Positions 34,926-48,510 of a DNA stretch of 64,000 nt are shown here, one piece after another. Below the pieces are notes generated by a model that had not been told where the DNA came from, searched no databases, and saw only the letters and a list, made by a program, of their open reading frames with translations. The stretch spans positions 39,887,201 through 39,951,200 of the forward strand of contig NC_079875.1 in assembly GCF_029227915.1 (NCBI RefSeq). Direction: 5' to 3'. The stretch is from Hydractinia symbiolongicarpus. Taxonomy: Eukaryota; Cnidaria; Hydrozoa; Anthoathecata; Hydractiniidae. Positions within the stretch are counted from its first letter, which is position 1. Every line of letters starts with the position of its first letter. The translations under genes and the position numbers were made by a program.

Positions 34926-35558
34926 AGAGAAAGGTTTTAAAAATTACATTTCATTGACTTTCTAATGTCATCAATCCTTGTGTGTTACAACGGTTGCGTA
35001 ACATATTCGTCCCAACATGTATTCAGCGATATTTTTCTAACATTACGTGGTTTCATCGCTTTTAACAGCAAAACGATTGACTGTGGGACTTAATTGAACT
35101 GACTTTTGACTTTGACCTTATAAATGTGATAAATGAGACAATTGGACTCAAAGAAATTACATTCCTCTAAATTTGACATGATTGCTGGAACTCAGCGATT
35201 ACACTGGGCGCTGTGGTAGCGCTTTGTTGAAAACTTTATATAAATAAGTGATTTTTACTGTGGAACCAGTCCTAGCCGTTACCGCGCGCTGAAGAGATAG
35301 AGACAGTTTCAAAAACTACATTTTGTTGACTTTCTAACGGTATCAGTCCGTGTGAATTACAACGGTTGCGCCAAATATTCGTACCAACATGTGTTTAGCG
35401 ATATTTTTCTGACATTACGAGTTTTCACCGCTTTTAACAGTGAAACGATTGACTGTGGGACTTAATTGAACCGACTTTGGAATTTGACCTTATAAATGTG
35501 ATAAATGAGACTATTGCACTCCAAGAAATAACATTCTTCTTAATTTGACATGATTGCT

Positions 35559-35732
35559 GGAACTCAGCGATTACACTGGACGCTGTGGTAGCGCTTTTTG
35601 AAAACTTTATACAAATAAGTGATTTTTACTGTGGAACCAATCCTAGCCGTTAACGCGCGCTGAAGAGATAGAGACAGTTTCAAACAGTTGGACTCCGAGA
35701 GTTAATATTCTATTTAATTTGACATGATCGCT
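35559..35732 (+). repeat. Half-length monomer (174 bp), B2
   Basis: Same TTTCAAACAGTTGGACTCC joint as the unit at 32771, here near 35677-35695. It lies in the second copy of the 1.1-kb B duplication, so it is inherited from the same event as B1. Confidence 0.85.
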
Positions 35733-35859
35733 GGAAATCAGCGATTACACTTAGCGCTGTGGTAGCGTTTTAATTAAAAATTTAGTTAAATAAGTCATTT
35801 TTACTGTGAAACCAATCCTAGCTGTTAGCGCGCGCTGAAGAAATAAAGAGAGTTTCAAA

Positions 35860-38800
35860 AACTACATTTCATTGACTTTCTAATGGCAACAGTCTTTGTG
35901 AGTTACAACGGTTGCGTCACATGTTCGTACCAACATGTATTCAGCGATATGTTTCTGACATTACGAGATTTCATCGCTTTTAACAGTAAAACGAATGACT
36001 GTGGGACTTAATTAAACTGACTTTGGACTTTCACCTTATAAATGTGATAAATGAGACAATTGGACTCCAAGAAATAACATTCCTTTTAATTTGACATGAT
36101 TGCTGGAACTCAGCGATTCCACTGGGCGCTGTGGTAGCGGTTTGTTTAAAACTTTGTAGAAATAGGTTATTCTTACTGTGGAACCAATCCTAGCCGTTAG
36201 CGCGCTGAAGAAATAGAGAAAGGTTTCAAAAATTACATTTCATTGACTTTCTAATGGCAACAGTCCTTGTGTGTTACAACGATTGCGTCACATATTCGTC
36301 CCAACATGTGTTCAGCTATATTTTTCTAACATTACGAGGTTTCATCGCTTTTAACAGTGAAACAATTAACTGTGGGACTTAATTGAACTGACTTTGGACT
36401 TTGACCTTATAAATGTGATAAATGAGACAATTGGACTCCAAGAAATAACATTCCTCTTAATTTGACATGATTGCTGGAACTCAGCGAATACACTGCAAGC
36501 TGTGGTAGCGCTTTATTGAAAACTTTATATAAATGAGTGATTTTTGCTGTGGAACCAATCCTAGCCGTTAGCGCGCGCTGAAGAGATAGAGACAGTTTCA
36601 AAAACTACATTTCATTGAGTTTCTGACGGTATAATTCCGTGCGAGTTACAACGGTTGCGCCACACATTCGTACCAACATGTACTTAGTGATATTTTTTTG
36701 ACATTACGAGATTTCATCGCTTTTAACAGTAAAACGAATGACTGTGGGACTTAATTAAACTGACTTTGGACTTTCACCTTATAAATGTGATAAATGAGAC
36801 AATTGGACTCCAAGAAATAACATTCCTTTTAATTTGACATGATTGCTGGAACTCAGCGATTTCACTGTGCGCTGTGGTAGCGGTTTGTTTAAAACTTTGT
36901 AGAAATAGGTTATTCTTACTGTGGAACCAATCCTAGCCGTTAGCGCGCTGAACAAATAGATAAAAGGTTTCAAAAATTACATTTCATTGACTTTCTAATG
37001 GCAACAGTCTTTGTGAGTTACAACGGTTGCGTCACATGTTCGTACCAACATGTATTCAGCGATATGTTTCTGACATTACGAGATTTCATCGCTTTTAACA
37101 GTAAAACGAATGACTGTGGGACTTAATTAAACTGACTTTGGACTTTCACCTTATAAATGTGATAAATGAGACAATTGGACTCCAGGAAATAACATTCCTT
37201 TTAATTTGACATGATTGCTGGAACTCAGCGATTCCACTGGGCGCTGTGGTAGCGGTTTGTTTAAAACTTTGTAGAAATAGGTTATTCTTACTGTGGAACC
37301 AATCCTAGCCGTTAGCGCGCTGAAGAAATAGAGAAAGGTTTCAAAAATTACATTTCATTGACTTTCTAATGGCAACAGTCCTTGTGTGTTACAACGATTG
37401 CGTCACATATTCGTCCCAACATGTGTTCAGCTATATTTTTCTAACATTACGAGGTTTCATCGCTTTTAACAGTGAAACAATTAACTGTGGGACTTAATTG
37501 AACTGACTTTGGACTTTGACCTTATAAATGTGATAAATGAGACAATTGGACTCCAAGAAATAACATTCCTCTTAATTTGACATGATTGCTGGAACTCAGC
37601 GAATACACTGCAAGCTGTGGTAGCGCTTTATTGAAAACTTTATATAAATGAGTGATTTTTGCTGTGGAACCAATCCTAGCCGTTAGCGCGCGCTGAAGAG
37701 ATAGAGACAGTTTCAAAAACTACATTTCATTGAGTTTCTGACGGTATAATTCCGTGCGAGTTACAACGGTTGCGCCACACATTCGTACCAACATGTACTT
37801 AGTGATATTTTTTTGACATTACGAGATTTCATCGCTTTTAACAGTAAAACGAATGACTGTGGGACTTAATTAAACTGACTTTGGACTTTCACCTTATAAA
37901 TGTGATAAATGAGACAATTGGACTCCAAGAAATAACATTCCTTTTAATTTGACATGATTGCTGGAACTCAGCGATTCCACTGTGCGCTGTGGTAGCGGTT
38001 TGTTTAAAACTTTGTAGAAATAGGTTATTCTTACTGTGGAACCAATCCTAGCCGTTAGCGCGCTGAACAAATAGATAAAAGGTTTCAAAAATTACATTTC
38101 ATTGACTTTCTAATGGCAACAGTCTTTGTGAGTTACAACGGTTGCGTCACATGTTCGTACCAACATGTATTCAGCGATATGTTTCGGACATTACGAGATT
38201 TCATCGCTTTTAACAGTAAAACGAATGACTGTGGGACTTAATTAAACTGACTTTGGACTTTCACCTTATAAATGTGATAAATGAGACAATTGGACTCCAA
38301 GAAATAACATTCCTTTTAATTTGACATGATTGCTGGAACTCAGCGATTCCACTGGGCGCTGTGGTAGCGGTTTGTTTAAAACTTTGTAGAAATAGGTTAT
38401 TCTTACTGTGGAACCAATCCTAGCCGTTAGCGCGCTGAAGAAATAGAGAAAGGTTTCAAAAATTACATTTCATTGACTTTCTAATGGCAACAGTCCTTGT
38501 GTGTTACAACGATTGCGTCACATATTCGTCCCAACATGTGTTCAGCTATATTTTTCTAACATTACGAGGTTTCATCGCTTTTAACAGTGAAACAATTAAC
38601 TGTGGGACTTAATTGAACTGACTTTGGACTTTGACCTTATAAATGTGATAAATGAGACAATTGGACTCCAAGAAATAACATTCCTCTTAATTTGACATGA
38701 TTGCTGGAACTCAGCGAATACACTGCAAGCTGTGGTAGCGCTTTATTGAAAACTTTATATAAATGAGTGATTTTTGCTGTGGAACCAATCCTAGCCGTTA

Positions 38801-39204
38801 GCGCGCGCTGAAGAGATAGAGACAGTTTCAAAAACTACATTTCATTGAGTTTCTGACGGTATAATTCCGTGCGAGTTACAACGGTTGCGCCACACATTCG
38901 TACCAACATGTACTTAGTGATATTTTTTTGACATTACGAGATTTCATCGCTTTTAACAGTAAAACGAATGACTGTGGGACTTAATTAAACTGACTTTGGA
39001 CTTTCACCTTATAAATGTGATAAATGAGACAATTGGACTCCAAGAAATAACATTCCTTTTAATTTGACATGATTGCTGGAACTCAGCGATTCCACTGGGC
39101 GCTGTGGTAGCGGTTTGTTTAAAACTTTGTAGAAATAGGTTATTCTTACTGTGGAACCAATCCTAGCCGTTAGCGCGCTGAACAAATAGATAAAAGGTTT
39201 CAAA
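35860..39204 (+). repeat. Higher-order repeat, 1115 bp (three monomers), three copies
   Basis: Copies at about 35860-36974, 36975-38089 and 38090-39204 are nearly identical. Monomer starts can be read at 36407, 36779, 37151 and 37522 (372 + 372 + 371). Private variants recur exactly every 1115 bp: TACACTGCAAGCTGTGG, GTGTTCAGCTATATT and CTTAGTGATATT. I noted only isolated changes, for example GTTTCGGACATT in copy 3 where the others have GTTTCTGACATT, and a CCAGGAAATAAC variant at about 37181. After 39205 the array continues with related but different monomers. Confidence 0.93.
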
Positions 39205-40189
39205 AATTACATTTCATTGACTTTCTAATGGCAACAGTCCTTGTGAGTTACAACGGTTGCGTCACATATTCGTCCCAACATGTGTTCAGCGATATTTTTC
39301 TAACATTACGAGGTTTCATCGCTTTTAACAGTGAAACAATTAACTGTGGGACTTAATTGAACTGACTTTGGAATTTGACCTTATAAATGTGATAAATGAG
39401 ACAATTGGACTTTAAGAAATAACATTCTTCTTAATTTGACATGATTGCTGGAACTCAGCGATTACACTGGGCGCTGTGGTGGCGCTTTATTGAAAACTTT
39501 ATATAAATAAGTCATTCTTACTGTGGAACCAATCCTAGCCGTTAGCCCGCGCTGAAGAGATAGAGACAGTTTCAAAAACTACATTTCATTGAGTTTCTAA
39601 CGGTATAATTCCGTGGGAGTTACAACGGTTGCGCCACACATTCATACCAACATGTACTTAGCGATATCTTCCTGACATTACTAGATTGCATCGCTTTTAA
39701 CAGTGAAACGATTAACTGTGGGAATTAATTGAACTGACTTTGGAATTTGACCTTATAAATGTGTTAAATGAGACAATTGGACTTTAAGAAATAACATTCT
39801 TCTTAATTTGACATGATTACTGGAACTCAGCGATTACACTGGGCGCTGTGGTGGCGCTTTATTGAAAACTTTGTATAAATAAGTCATTCTTACTGTGGAA
39901 CCAATCCTAGCCGTTAGCGCGCGCTGAAGAAATAGAGACAGTTTAAAAAACTACATTTCATTGACTTTCTAATGGCAACAGTCTTTGTGAGTTACAACGG
40001 CTGCGCCAAATCTTCGTACCAACATGTGTTTAGCGATATTTTTCTGACATTACGAGCTTTCACCGCTTTTAACAGTGAAACGATTGACTGTGGGAATTAA
40101 TTGAACCGACTTTGGAATTTGACCTTATAAATGTGATAAATGAGACAATTGCACTCCAAGAAATAACATTCTTCTTAATTTGACATGAT

Positions 40190-43100
40190 TGCTGGAACTC
40201 AGCGATTACACTGGGCGCTGTGGTGGCGCTTTATTGAAAACTTTATATAAATAAGTCATTCTTACTGTGGAACCAATCCTAGCCGTTAGCGCGCGCTGAA
40301 GAAATAGAGACAGTTTCAAAAACTACATTTCATTGAGTTTCTGACGGTATAATTCCGTGCGAGTTACAAAGGTTGCGCCACACATTCGTACCAACATGTA
40401 CTTAGCGATATTTTTCTGACATTACGAGATTTCATCGCTTTTAACAGTAAAACGAATGACTGTGGGACTTAATTAAACTGACTTTGGACTTTCACCTTAT
40501 AAATGTGATAAATGAGACAATTGGACTCCAAGAAATAACATTCCTTTTAATTTGACATGATTGCTGGAACTCAGCGATTCCACTGGGCGCTGTGGTAGCG
40601 GTTTGTTTAAAACTTTGTAGAAATAGGTTATTCTTACTGTGGAACCAATCCTAGCCGTTAGCGCGCTGAACAAATAGAGAAAGGTTTTAAAAATTACATT
40701 TAATTGACTTTCTAATGGCAACAGTCCTTGTGAGTTACAACGGTTGCGTCACATATTCGTCCCAACATGTGTTCAGCGATATTTTTCTAACATTACGAGG
40801 TTTCATCGCTTTTAACAGTGAAACAATTAACTGTGGGACTTAATTGAACTGACTTTGGACTTTGACCTTATAAATGTGATAAATGAGACAATTGGACTCC
40901 AAGAAATAACATTCCTCTTAATTTGACATGATTGCTGGAACTCAGCGAATACACTGCAAGCTGTGGTAGCGCTTTATTGAAAACTTTATATAAATGAGTG
41001 ATTTTTACTGTGGAACCAATCCTAGCCGTTAGCGCGCGCTGAAGAGATAGAAACAGTTTCAAAAACTACATTTCATTGAGTTTCTGACGGTATAATTCCG
41101 TGCGAGTTACCACGGTTGCGCCACACATTCGTACCAACATGTACTTAGCGATATTTTTCTGACATTACGAGATTTCATCGCTCTCAACAGTAAAACGAAT
41201 GACTGTGGGACTTAATTAAACTGACTTTGGACTTTCACCTTATAAATGTGATAAATGAGACAATTGGACTCCAAGAAATAACATTCCTTTTAATTTGACA
41301 TGATTGCTGGAACTCAGCGATTCCACTGGGCGCTGTGGTAGCGGTTTGTTTAAAACTTTGTAGAAATAGGTTATTCTTACTGTGGAACCAATCCTAGCCG
41401 TTAGCGCGCTGAACAAATAGAGAAAGGTTTCAAAAATTACATTTCATTGACTTTCTGATGGCAACAGTCCTTGTGAGTTACAACGGTTGCGTCACATATT
41501 CGTCCCAACATGTGTTCAGCGATATTTTTCTAACATTACGAGGTTTCATCGCTTTTAACAGTGAAACAATTAACTGTGGGACTTAATTGAACTGACTTTT
41601 GTATTTGACCTTATAAATGTGTTAAATGAGACAATTGGACTTTAAGAAATAACATTCTTCTTAATTTGACTTGATGGCTGGAACTCAGCGATTACACTGG
41701 GCGCTGTGGTGGCGCTTTATTGAAAACTTTACATAAATAAGTCATTCTTACTGTAAAACCAATCCTAGCCCTTAGCGCGCGCTGAAGAGAGAGAGACAGT
41801 TTCAAAAACTACATTTCATTGAGTTTCTAACGGTATAATTCCGTGCGAGTTACAACGGTCGCACCACACATTTATACCAACATGTACTTAGCGATATCTT
41901 CCTGACATTACTAGATTGCATCGCTTTCAACAGTGAAACGATTAACTGTGGGACTTAATTGAACTGACTTTGGAATTTGACCTTATAAATGTGTTAAATG
42001 AGACAATTGGACTTTAAGAAATAACATTCTTCTTAATTTGACATGATTACTGGAACTCAGCGATTACACTGGGCGCTGTGGTGGCGCTTTATTGAAAACT
42101 TTATATAAATAAGTCATTCTTACTGTGGAACCAATCCTAGCCGTTAGCGCGCGCTGAAGAAATAGAGACAGTTTCAAAAACTACATTTCATTGAGTTTCT
42201 GACGGTATAATTCCGTGCGAGTTACAAAGGTTGCGCCACACATTCGTACCAACATGTACTTAGCGATATTTTTCTGACATTACGAGATTTCATCGCTTTT
42301 AACAGTAAAACGAATGACTGTGGGACTTAATTAAACTGACTTTGGACTTTCACCTTATAAATGTGATAAATGAGACAATGTGACTCCAAGAAATAACATT
42401 CCTTTTAATTTGACATGATTGCTGGAACTCAGCGATTCCACTGGGCGCTGTGGTAGCGGTTTGTTTATAACTTTGTAGAAATAGGTTATTCTTACTGTGG
42501 AACCAATCCTAGCCGTTAGCGCGCTGAAGAAATAGAGAAAGGTTTCAAAAATTACATTTCATTGACTTTCTAATGGCAACAGTCCTTGTGAGTTACAACG
42601 GTTGCGTCACATATTCGTCCCAACATGTGTTCAGCGATATTTTTCTAACATTACGAGGTTTCATCGCTTTTAACAGTGAAACAATTAACTGTGGGACTTA
42701 ATTGAACTGACTTTGGACTTTGACCTTATAAATGTGATAAATGAGACAATTGGACTCCAAGAAATAACATTCCTCTTAATTTGACATGATTGCTGGAACT
42801 CAGCGAATACACTGCAAGCTGTGGTAGCGCTTTATTGAAAACTTTATATAAATGAGTGATTTTTACTGTGGAACCAATCCTAGCCGTTAGCGCGCGCTGA
42901 AGAGATAGAGACAGTTTCAAAAACTACATTTCATTGAGTTTCTGACGGTATAATTCCGTGCGAGTTACAACAGTTGCGCCACACATTCGTACCAACATGT
43001 ACTTAGCGATATTTTTCTGACATTACGAGATTTCATCGCTTTTAACAGTAAAACGAATGACTGTGGGACTTAATTAAACTGACTTTGGACTTTCACCTTA

Positions 43101-44050
43101 TAAATGTGATAAATGAGACAATTGGACTCCAAGAAATAACATTCCTTTTAATTTGACATGATTGCTGGAACTCAGCGATTCCACTGGGCGCTGTGGTAGC
43201 GGTTTGTTTAAAACTTTGTAGAAATAGGTTATTCTTACTGTGGAACCAATCCTAGCCGTTAGCGCGCTGAACAAATAGAGAAAGGTTTCAAAAATTACAT
43301 TTCATTGACTTTCTAATGGCAACAGTCCTTGTGAGTTACAACGGTTGCGTCACATATTCGTCCCAACATGTGTTCAGCGATATTTTTCTAACATTACGAG
43401 GTTTCATCGCTTTTAACAGTGAAACAATTAACTGTGGGACTTAATTGAACTGACTTTTGAATTTGACCTTATAAATGTGTTAAATGAGACAATTGGACTT
43501 TAAGAAATAACATTCTTCTTAATTTGACTTGATGGCTGGAACTCAGCGATTACACTGGGCGCTGTGGTGGCGCTTTATTGAAAACTTTACATAAATAAGT
43601 CATTCTTACTGTAAAACCAATCCTAGCCCTTAGCGCGCGCTAAAGAGAGAGAGACAGTTTCAAAAACTACATTTCATTGAGTTTCTAACGGTATAATTCC
43701 GTGCGAGTTACAACGGTCGCACCACACATTTATACCAACATGTACTTAGCGATATCTTCCTGACATTACTAGATTGCATCGCTTTTAACAGTGAAACGAT
43801 TAACTGTGGGACTTAATTGAACTGACTTTGGAATTTGACCTTATAAATGTGTTAAATGAGACAATTGGACTTTAAGAAATAACATTCTTCTTAATTTGAC
43901 ATGATTACTGGAACTCAGCGATTACACTGGGCGCTGTGGTGGCGCTTTATTGAAAACTTTATATAAATAAGTCATTCTTACTGTGGAACCAATCCTAGCC
44001 GTTAGCGCGCGCTGAAGAAATAGAGACAGTTTCAAAAACTACATTTCATT
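40190..44050 (+). repeat. Higher-order repeat, 1858 bp (five monomers), two copies
   Basis: Copies at about 40190-42047 and 42048-43905, plus about 145 bp more, match at an offset of 1858 bp. Shared marks are GTTACAAAGGTTGCGCC, the CTGCAAGCTGTGG monomer, TTGACTTGATGGCTGG, CTGTAAAACCAATCC with CCCTTAGCGCG, and CGGTCGCACCACACATTTAT. A single monomer that precedes copy 1 (39960-40190) reappears after copy 2 (about 44050-44280), an offset of about 4090 bp or 11 monomers. This shows a larger nested block. Confidence 0.88.
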
Positions 44051-44281
44051 GACTTTCTAATGGCAACAGTCTTTGTGAGTTACAACGGCTGCGCCAAATC
44101 TTCGTACCAACATGTGTTTAGCGATATTTTTCTGACATTACGAGCTTTCACCGCTTTTAACAGTGAAACGATTGACTGTGGGAATTAATTGAACCGACTT
44201 TGGAATTTGACCTTATAAATGTGATAAATGAGACAATTGCACTCCAAGAAATAACATTCTTCTTAATTTGACATGATTGCT

Positions 44282-44455
44282 GGAACTCAGCGATTACACT
44301 GGGCGCTGTGGTAGCGCTCTTTGAAAACTTTATACAAATAAGTGATTTTTACTTTGGAACCAATCCTAGCCGTTAGCGCGCGCTGAAGAGATAGAGACAG
44401 TTTCAAACAGGTGGACTCCGAGAGTTAACATTCTTTTTAATTTGACATGATCGCT
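44282..44455 (+). repeat. Half-length monomer (174 bp), B3
   Basis: Joint TTTCAAACAGGTGGACTCC at 44401. It shares CAGG in place of CAGT with the unit about 545 bp further on, so B3 and B4 are sister copies. Confidence 0.85.
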
Positions 44456-44826
44456 GGAAATCAGCGATTACACTTTGCGCTGTGGTAGTGCTTTAATTAA
44501 AAATTTAGTTAAATAAGTGATTTTACTGTGGAACCAATCCTAGCCGTTAGCGCGCGCTGAAGAGATAGAGACAGTTTCAAAAACTACATTTCATTGAGTT
44601 TCTGACGGTATAATTCCGTGCGAGTTACAACGGTTGCGCCACACATTCGTACCAACATGTACTTAGCAATATTTTTCTGACATTACGAGATTTCATCGCT
44701 TTTAACAGTAAAACGAATGACTGTGGGACTTAATTAAACTGACTTTGGACTTTCACCTTATAAATGTGATAAATGAGACAATTGGACCTTAAAAAATTAC
44801 ATTCTTCTTAATTTGACATGATTGCT

Positions 44827-45000
44827 GGAACTAAGCGACTACACTGGGCGCTGTGGTAGCGCTCTTTGAAAACTTTATACAAATAAGTGATTTTTACTTT
44901 GGAACCAATCCTAGCCGTTAGCGCGCGCTGAAGAGATAGAGACAGTTTCAAACAGGTGGACTCCGAGAGTTAACATTCTTTTTAATTTGACATGATCGCT
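44827..45000 (+). repeat. Half-length monomer (174 bp), B4
   Basis: Joint TTTCAAACAGGTGGACTCC near 44946. B3 and B4 are one full monomer plus one half monomer apart, so a block of about 545 bp appears to have been duplicated. Confidence 0.85.
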
Positions 45001-46116
45001 GGAAATCAGCGATTACACTTAGCGCTGTGGTAGTGCTTTAATTAAAAATTTAGTTAAATAAGTCAATTTTACTGGGGAACCAATACTAGCCGTTAGCGCG
45101 CGCTGAAAAAATAGAGACAGTTCCAAAAACTACATTTCATTGAGTTTCTAACGGTGTCAGTTCGTGTGAGTTACAATGGTTGCGCCACATATTCGTACCA
45201 ACATGTATTTAGCGATATTTTTCGGATATTACTAGGTTGCATCGCTTTTGACAGTGAAACGATTTACTGTGGGACTTAATTTAACTGATTTTGGACTTCG
45301 ACTTTATAAATGTGATAAATATCACAATTAAATTCCCAGAAACAACATTCTTCTTAATTTGACAAGATTGCGGGAACTCAGCGATTACACTGGGCGCTGT
45401 GGTAGCGCTTTATTTAAAAATTTAAATAAATAAGCCATTTTTACTGTGGAACCAATGCTAGCCGTTAGCGCGTGCTGAAGAAGTGGAGACAGTTTCAAAA
45501 ACTACATTTCATTGACTTTCTAATGGCATCAATCCTTGCGAGTTACAACGGTTGCGCCACATATTCGTACCAACATGTGTTTAGCGATACTTTTCTGACA
45601 TTACGAGTTTTCATCGCTTTTAACATGGAAACGATTGACTGTGGGAATTAATTGAACCGATTTTGGAATTTGAAGTTATAAATGTAATAAATGACACAAT
45701 TGCACTCCAAGAAATAACATTCTTTTCAATTTGACATGATTGCTGGAACTCAGCGATTACACTGGGCACTGTGGTAGCGCGTTATTGAAAACTTTATATG
45801 AAAAAGTCATCTTTACTGTATAACCAATCCTAGCCGTTATCGCGCCCTGAAGAAATTGAGACAGTTTCAAAATCTACATTTCAATGACTTTCTAACGGTG
45901 TCAGTTCGTGTGAGTTACAACGGTTTAATCACATATTCGTACCAACATGTACTTAGCGATATTTTCCTGACATTACTAGATTGCAACGCTTTTAACAGTG
46001 AAACGATTAACTGTGGGACTTAATTGAACTGACTTTGGACTTTGACCTTATAAATGTGCTAAATGAGACAATTGGACTGCAAGAAATAACATTCTTCTTA
46101 ATTTGACATGATTGCT

Positions 46117-46291
46117 GGAACTCAGCGATAACACTGGGCGCTGTGGTAGCGCTTTATGGAAAACTTTATATAAATAAGTTATTTTTACTGTGGAACCAAT
46201 CTTAGCCGTTAACGCGCGCTGAAGAAATGGAGGCAGTTTTAAACAGTTGGACTCCGAGAGTTAACATTCTTTTTAATTTGACATGATCGCT
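46117..46291 (+). repeat. Half-length monomer (175 bp), B5
   Basis: Joint TTTTAAACAGTTGGACTCC near 46237, with the variant TTTT in place of TTTC. It is part of the 1291-bp higher-order repeat. Confidence 0.85.
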
Positions 46292-48510
46292 GGAAATCAG
46301 CGATTACACTTAGCGCTGTGGTAGCGCGTTTTTGAAAATTTTATATGAAGAAGTCGTCTTTACTGTAGAACCAATCCTAGCCGTTATTGCGCGCTGAAGA
46401 AATGGAGGCAGTTTCAAAAACTACATTTTATTAACTTTCTAACGGTATCAGTCCGTGTGAGTTACAACGGTTGCGCCACATATTCGTACCAACATGTGTT
46501 TAGCGATACTTTTCTGACATTACGAGCTTTCATTGCTTTTACCAGTGAAACGATTGAATGTGGGACTTAATTGAACCGACTTTGGAATTTGACCTTATAA
46601 ATGTGATAAATGAGACAATTGCACTCCAAGAAATAACATTCTTCTTAATTTGACATGATTGCTGGAACTCAGCGGTTACACTGGGCACTGTAGTGGCGCT
46701 TTATTTTAAAATTCAAATAAATAAGTCATTTTTACTGTGAAACCAATCTTAGCCGATAGCGCGCGCTGAAGAAATAGAGACCGCTTCAAAAACTACATTT
46801 CATTGACTTTCTAATGGCAACAGTCCTTGTGAGTTACAACGACTGCGTCACATGTTCGTACCAACATGCATTCAGCGATATGTTTCTAACATTACGAGGT
46901 TTCATCGCTTTTAACAGTGAAACGATTGACTGTGGGACTTATTTGAACTGACTTTGGACTTTGCCCTTTTAAATGCGATAAATGAGACAATTGGACTCCA
47001 AGAAATAACATTCCTCTTAATTTGACATGATTGCTGGAACTCAGCGATTACACTGGGCGCTGTGGTAGCGCTTTATTGAAAACTTTATATAAATAAGTGA
47101 TTTTTACTGTGGAACCAATTTTAGTCGTTAGGGCGCGCTGAAGAGATAGAGACAGTTTCAAAAACTACATTTCATTGAGTTTCTAACGGTATAATTCCGT
47201 GTGAGTTACAACGGTTGCGCCACATATTCGTACCAACATGTGTTTAGCGATACTTTTCTGACATTACGAGCTTTCATCGCTTTTAACAGTGAAACGATTG
47301 ACTGTGGGACTTAATTAAACCGACTTTGGAATTTGAACTTATAAATGTGATAAATGACACAATTGCACTCCAAGAAATAACATTCTTCTTATTTTGACAT
47401 GATTGCTGGAACTCAGCGATTACACTGGGCACTGTGGTAGCGCGTTATTGAAAACTTTATATGAAAAAGTCGTCTTTACTGTAGAACCAATCTTAGCCGT
47501 TAACGCGCGCTGAAGAAATGGAGACAGTTTTAAACAGTTGGACTCCAAGAGTTAACATTCTTTTTAATTTGACATGATCGCTGGAAATCAGCGATTACAC
47601 TTAGCGCTGTGGTAGCGCGTTATTGAAAATTTTATATGAAGAAGTCGTCTTTACTGTAGAACCAATCCTAGCCGTTATCGCGCGCTGAAGAAATGGAAGC
47701 AGTTTCAAAAACTACATTTTATTGACTTTCTAACGGTATAAGTCCGTGTGAGTTACAACGGTTGCGCCACATATTCGTACCAACATGTGTTTAGCGATAC
47801 TTTTCTGACATTACGAGCTTTCATTGCTTTTAACAGTGAAACGATTGAATGTGGGACTTAATTGAACCGACTTTGGAATTTGACCTTATAAATGTGATAA
47901 ATGAGACAATTGCACTCCAAGAAATAACATTCTTCTTAATTTGACATGATTGCTGGAACTCAGCGGTTACACTGGGCACGTAGTGGCGCTTTATTTTAAA
48001 ATTCAAATAAATAAGTCATTTTTACTGTGAAACCAATCCTAGCCGATAGCGCGCGCTGAAGAAATAGAGACCGTTTCAAAAACTACATTTCATTGACTTT
48101 CTAATGGCAACAGTCCTTGTGAGTTACAACGACTGCGTCACATGTTCGTACCAACATACATTCAGCGATATGTTTCTAACATTACGAGGTTTCATCGCTT
48201 TTAACAGTGAAACGATTGACTGTGGGACTTATTTGAACTGACTTTGGACTTTGCCATTTTAAATTCGATAAATGAGACAATTGGACTCCAAGAAATAACA
48301 TTCCTCTTAATTTGACATGATTGCTGGAACTCAGCGAGTACACTGGGCGCTGTGGTAGCGCTTTATTGAAAACTTTATATAAATAAGTGATTTTTACTGT
48401 GGAACCAATCGTAGTCGTTAGGGCGCGCTGAAGAGATAGAGACAGTTTCAAAAACTACATTTCATTGAGTTTCTAACGGTATAATTCCGTGTGAGTTACA
48501 ACGGTTGCGA
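46191..48510 (+). repeat. Higher-order repeat, about 1291 bp (three full plus one half monomer)
   Basis: Copy 1 spans about 46191-47481 and a partial copy 2 about 47482-48510. Shared marks at an offset of about 1291 bp are TTTTAAACAGTTGGACTCC, AAGAAGTCGTCTTTACTG, CAGCGGTTACACTGGGCAC, CCGATAGCGCGCGC and TTAGGGCGCGCTG. The half monomer is amplified as part of the block, so truncated units are carried along in later expansions. Confidence 0.85.
47408..47582 (+). repeat. Half-length monomer (175 bp), B6
   Basis: Joint TTTTAAACAGTTGGACTCC near 47528, the copy 2 counterpart of the unit at 46117. Confidence 0.85.

Noticed and set aside
36407-36601. 64-codon minus-strand frames repeated at 36407, 37522 and 38637, and at 36779, 37894 and 39009
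   Set aside because: Their spacing is simply the 1115-bp higher-order repeat. The frame is an accident of family B sequence.
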